Shown here one piece after another: positions 20,083 to 20,763 of a stretch of DNA of 20,763 nucleotides (position 1 is its first letter; every line of letters begins with the position of its first letter). The notes beneath the pieces were generated by a model. The model worked only from the letters and a program-made list of their open reading frames with translations. It was not told the DNA's origin and did no database searches. Position numbers and translations under genes: made by a program. The DNA is from Patescibacteria group bacterium (GTDB taxonomy: Bacteria; Patescibacteriota; UBA1384; CAILIB01). The DNA lies in NCBI GenBank assembly GCA_022842085.1, contig JALHQF010000007.1, forward strand, positions 1 through 20,763, in the 5' to 3' direction.

Positions 20083-20763
20083 CTACACAACCGGCAGCGA
20101 ACGACTAAACTGCGCACGGTAGAGCTCAACGGTCGTAACAACCGCCACCATGAACACTGGCCCATACACTACACCCAGCACCCCAAAGTGGGCCACACCT
20201 GCAAAGAGACTGATAATGGTGAGCGCGGGGTGAATCGCAGACTCCTTTGGCACAAGCATTGGTCGGAGGATGTTATCGAGATTGAGCACAATCGTCACTG
20301 CACCAATGAGCACGACGAGGCCTTGCCAGATGTTTCCAGTCGCGAGTAGTAGGATGCCCACTGGTATGAGCACGATACCCGCACCCACCGGAATGATTGA
20401 GACCACGAAGCACACCAGCGCAAGGAACGCGGCGTACGGCACCCCGGCAATCCAGAGCAGAAGCCCCGCAATTAACGCCTGCAAACCAGCAATCACAAAC
20501 GTACCGCGCACCATCGCCAAAGTCATGGTCTTGAGCCGACGCACGTAGAGTCGATCGAGAGCATCATCAAGCGGCGAGAGATCGTGGAGAAACGTACTAA
20601 TGCGTCCGTAGTTCACTGCGATCGCCGCAACTCCGTACCCAACAATGAATACTGTTGGGATCAAGCTCACAAGGCTGCCAAGTCCAAGGCCACTATCGAA
20701 CATGCGACTTGCCACTGTCGAAGCAGCATCTCGGGCGTACGTCACGAGGTCTCCAGCCACCAA
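20083..20763 (-). CDS. AI-2E family transporter (PerM-like), partial (N-terminus beyond right edge)
   Basis: The 226 C-terminal residues of a polytopic membrane protein. Several hydrophobic segments and the family signatures are visible: FLALVCFVVSIIPVGAGIVL, VLNLDNILRPMLVPKESAIHPALTI and the closing GVLGVVYGPVFMVAVV. The full protein is usually about 340-380 residues, so roughly one third lies outside. Members were named for autoinducer-2 export but most are of unknown substrate, and some are Na+/H+ antiporters. The first codon in the window is TTG, probably internal rather than a start. Its stop is 9 nt before crtE, so it probably heads or belongs to the crtE-crtB-crtI operon. Confidence 0.88.
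   Translation of the reverse strand: MVAGDLVTYARDAASTVASRMFDSGLGLGSLVSLIPTVFIVGYGVAAIAVNYGRISTFLHDLSPLDDALDRLYVRRLKTMTLAMVRGTFVIAGLQALIAGLLLWIAGVPYAAFLALVCFVVSIIPVGAGIVLIPVGILLLATGNIWQGLVVLIGAVTIVLNLDNILRPMLVPKESAIHPALTIISLFAGVAHFGVLGVVYGPVFMVAVVTTVELYRAQFSRSLPVV

Noticed and set aside
1..20763. Search by eye for tRNA, rRNA, CRISPR repeats, insertion sequences, phage genes, rhodopsin and carotenoid oxygenase
   Set aside because: Almost all sequence is assigned to protein genes and no such feature was seen; no repeat array or transposase motif is visible.

Overview
The window looks like a compact bacterial chromosome segment, moderately GC-rich by eye. Almost every base is coding, genes often overlap by 4 nt, and TGA is used as a stop (genes at 8432-9127 and 10879-11364), so the code is standard. 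Small versions of housekeeping enzymes (a 372-residue glucose-6-phosphate dehydrogenase, a 364-residue malic enzyme), a DUF5665-like membrane protein and an LPKSG-type cell-surface protein suggest Patescibacteria/CPR, perhaps Saccharibacteria. That placement is an inference with limited confidence. No rRNA, tRNA, CRISPR array, insertion sequence or phage gene was seen, and no gene-free stretch exceeds about 100 nt.

Layout: (1) 1-2208, minus strand: a DUF5665-like protein, zwf and a 5'-complete gnd that runs off the left edge (oxidative pentose phosphate operon). (2) 2234-4627, plus strand: tRNA-dihydrouridine synthase, UppP and a histidine phosphatase. (3) 4624-6255: malic enzyme (minus) and a Bcp peroxiredoxin (plus), from a symmetric divergent promoter. 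(4) 6209-9127, minus strand: an OmpR-type response regulator, an unannotated 27-codon peptide gene, a six-TM histidine kinase and a class I isoprenoid-synthase-like enzyme, nearly fused end to end. (5) 9168-14241: a GT4 glycosyltransferase, an LPKSG membrane protein, an EVE-domain protein, an orphan double-PAS histidine kinase and a multi-TM protein. (6) 14238-20763: carotenoid genes idi, cruF, a UbiA-type lycopene elongase, crtI, crtB and crtE, plus a small basic protein and a partial AI-2E-family transporter.

The most interesting block is region 4. Its parts match in kind the Bacillus ComQXPA quorum-sensing system: isoprenyl transferase, Trp-containing precursor peptide, multi-TM kinase and response regulator. 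The order here is regulator-peptide-kinase-isoprenyl enzyme. The peptide ends in QWLPWY, has a strong Shine-Dalgarno sequence that most genes here lack, and a PhoB/OmpR-style direct repeat (two GATGAAA units, 11-bp period) lies just upstream of the operon's -10 element, suggesting autoinduction. I know of no such system outside Firmicutes; the assignment is an inference from parts and arrangement.

The carotenoid genes predict an acyclic C50 bacterioruberin-type pathway: Idi and CrtE make GGPP, CrtB phytoene, CrtI lycopene, the UbiA protein elongates lycopene, and CruF hydrates the ends. No cyclase, separate CrtD, rhodopsin or carotenoid oxygenase is in the window.

A third theme is promoter architecture. 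Many genes carry a TANNNT hexamer 6-8 nt before the start codon and no Shine-Dalgarno, which predicts mostly leaderless mRNAs. Two divergent gene pairs use inverted-symmetric -10 elements.
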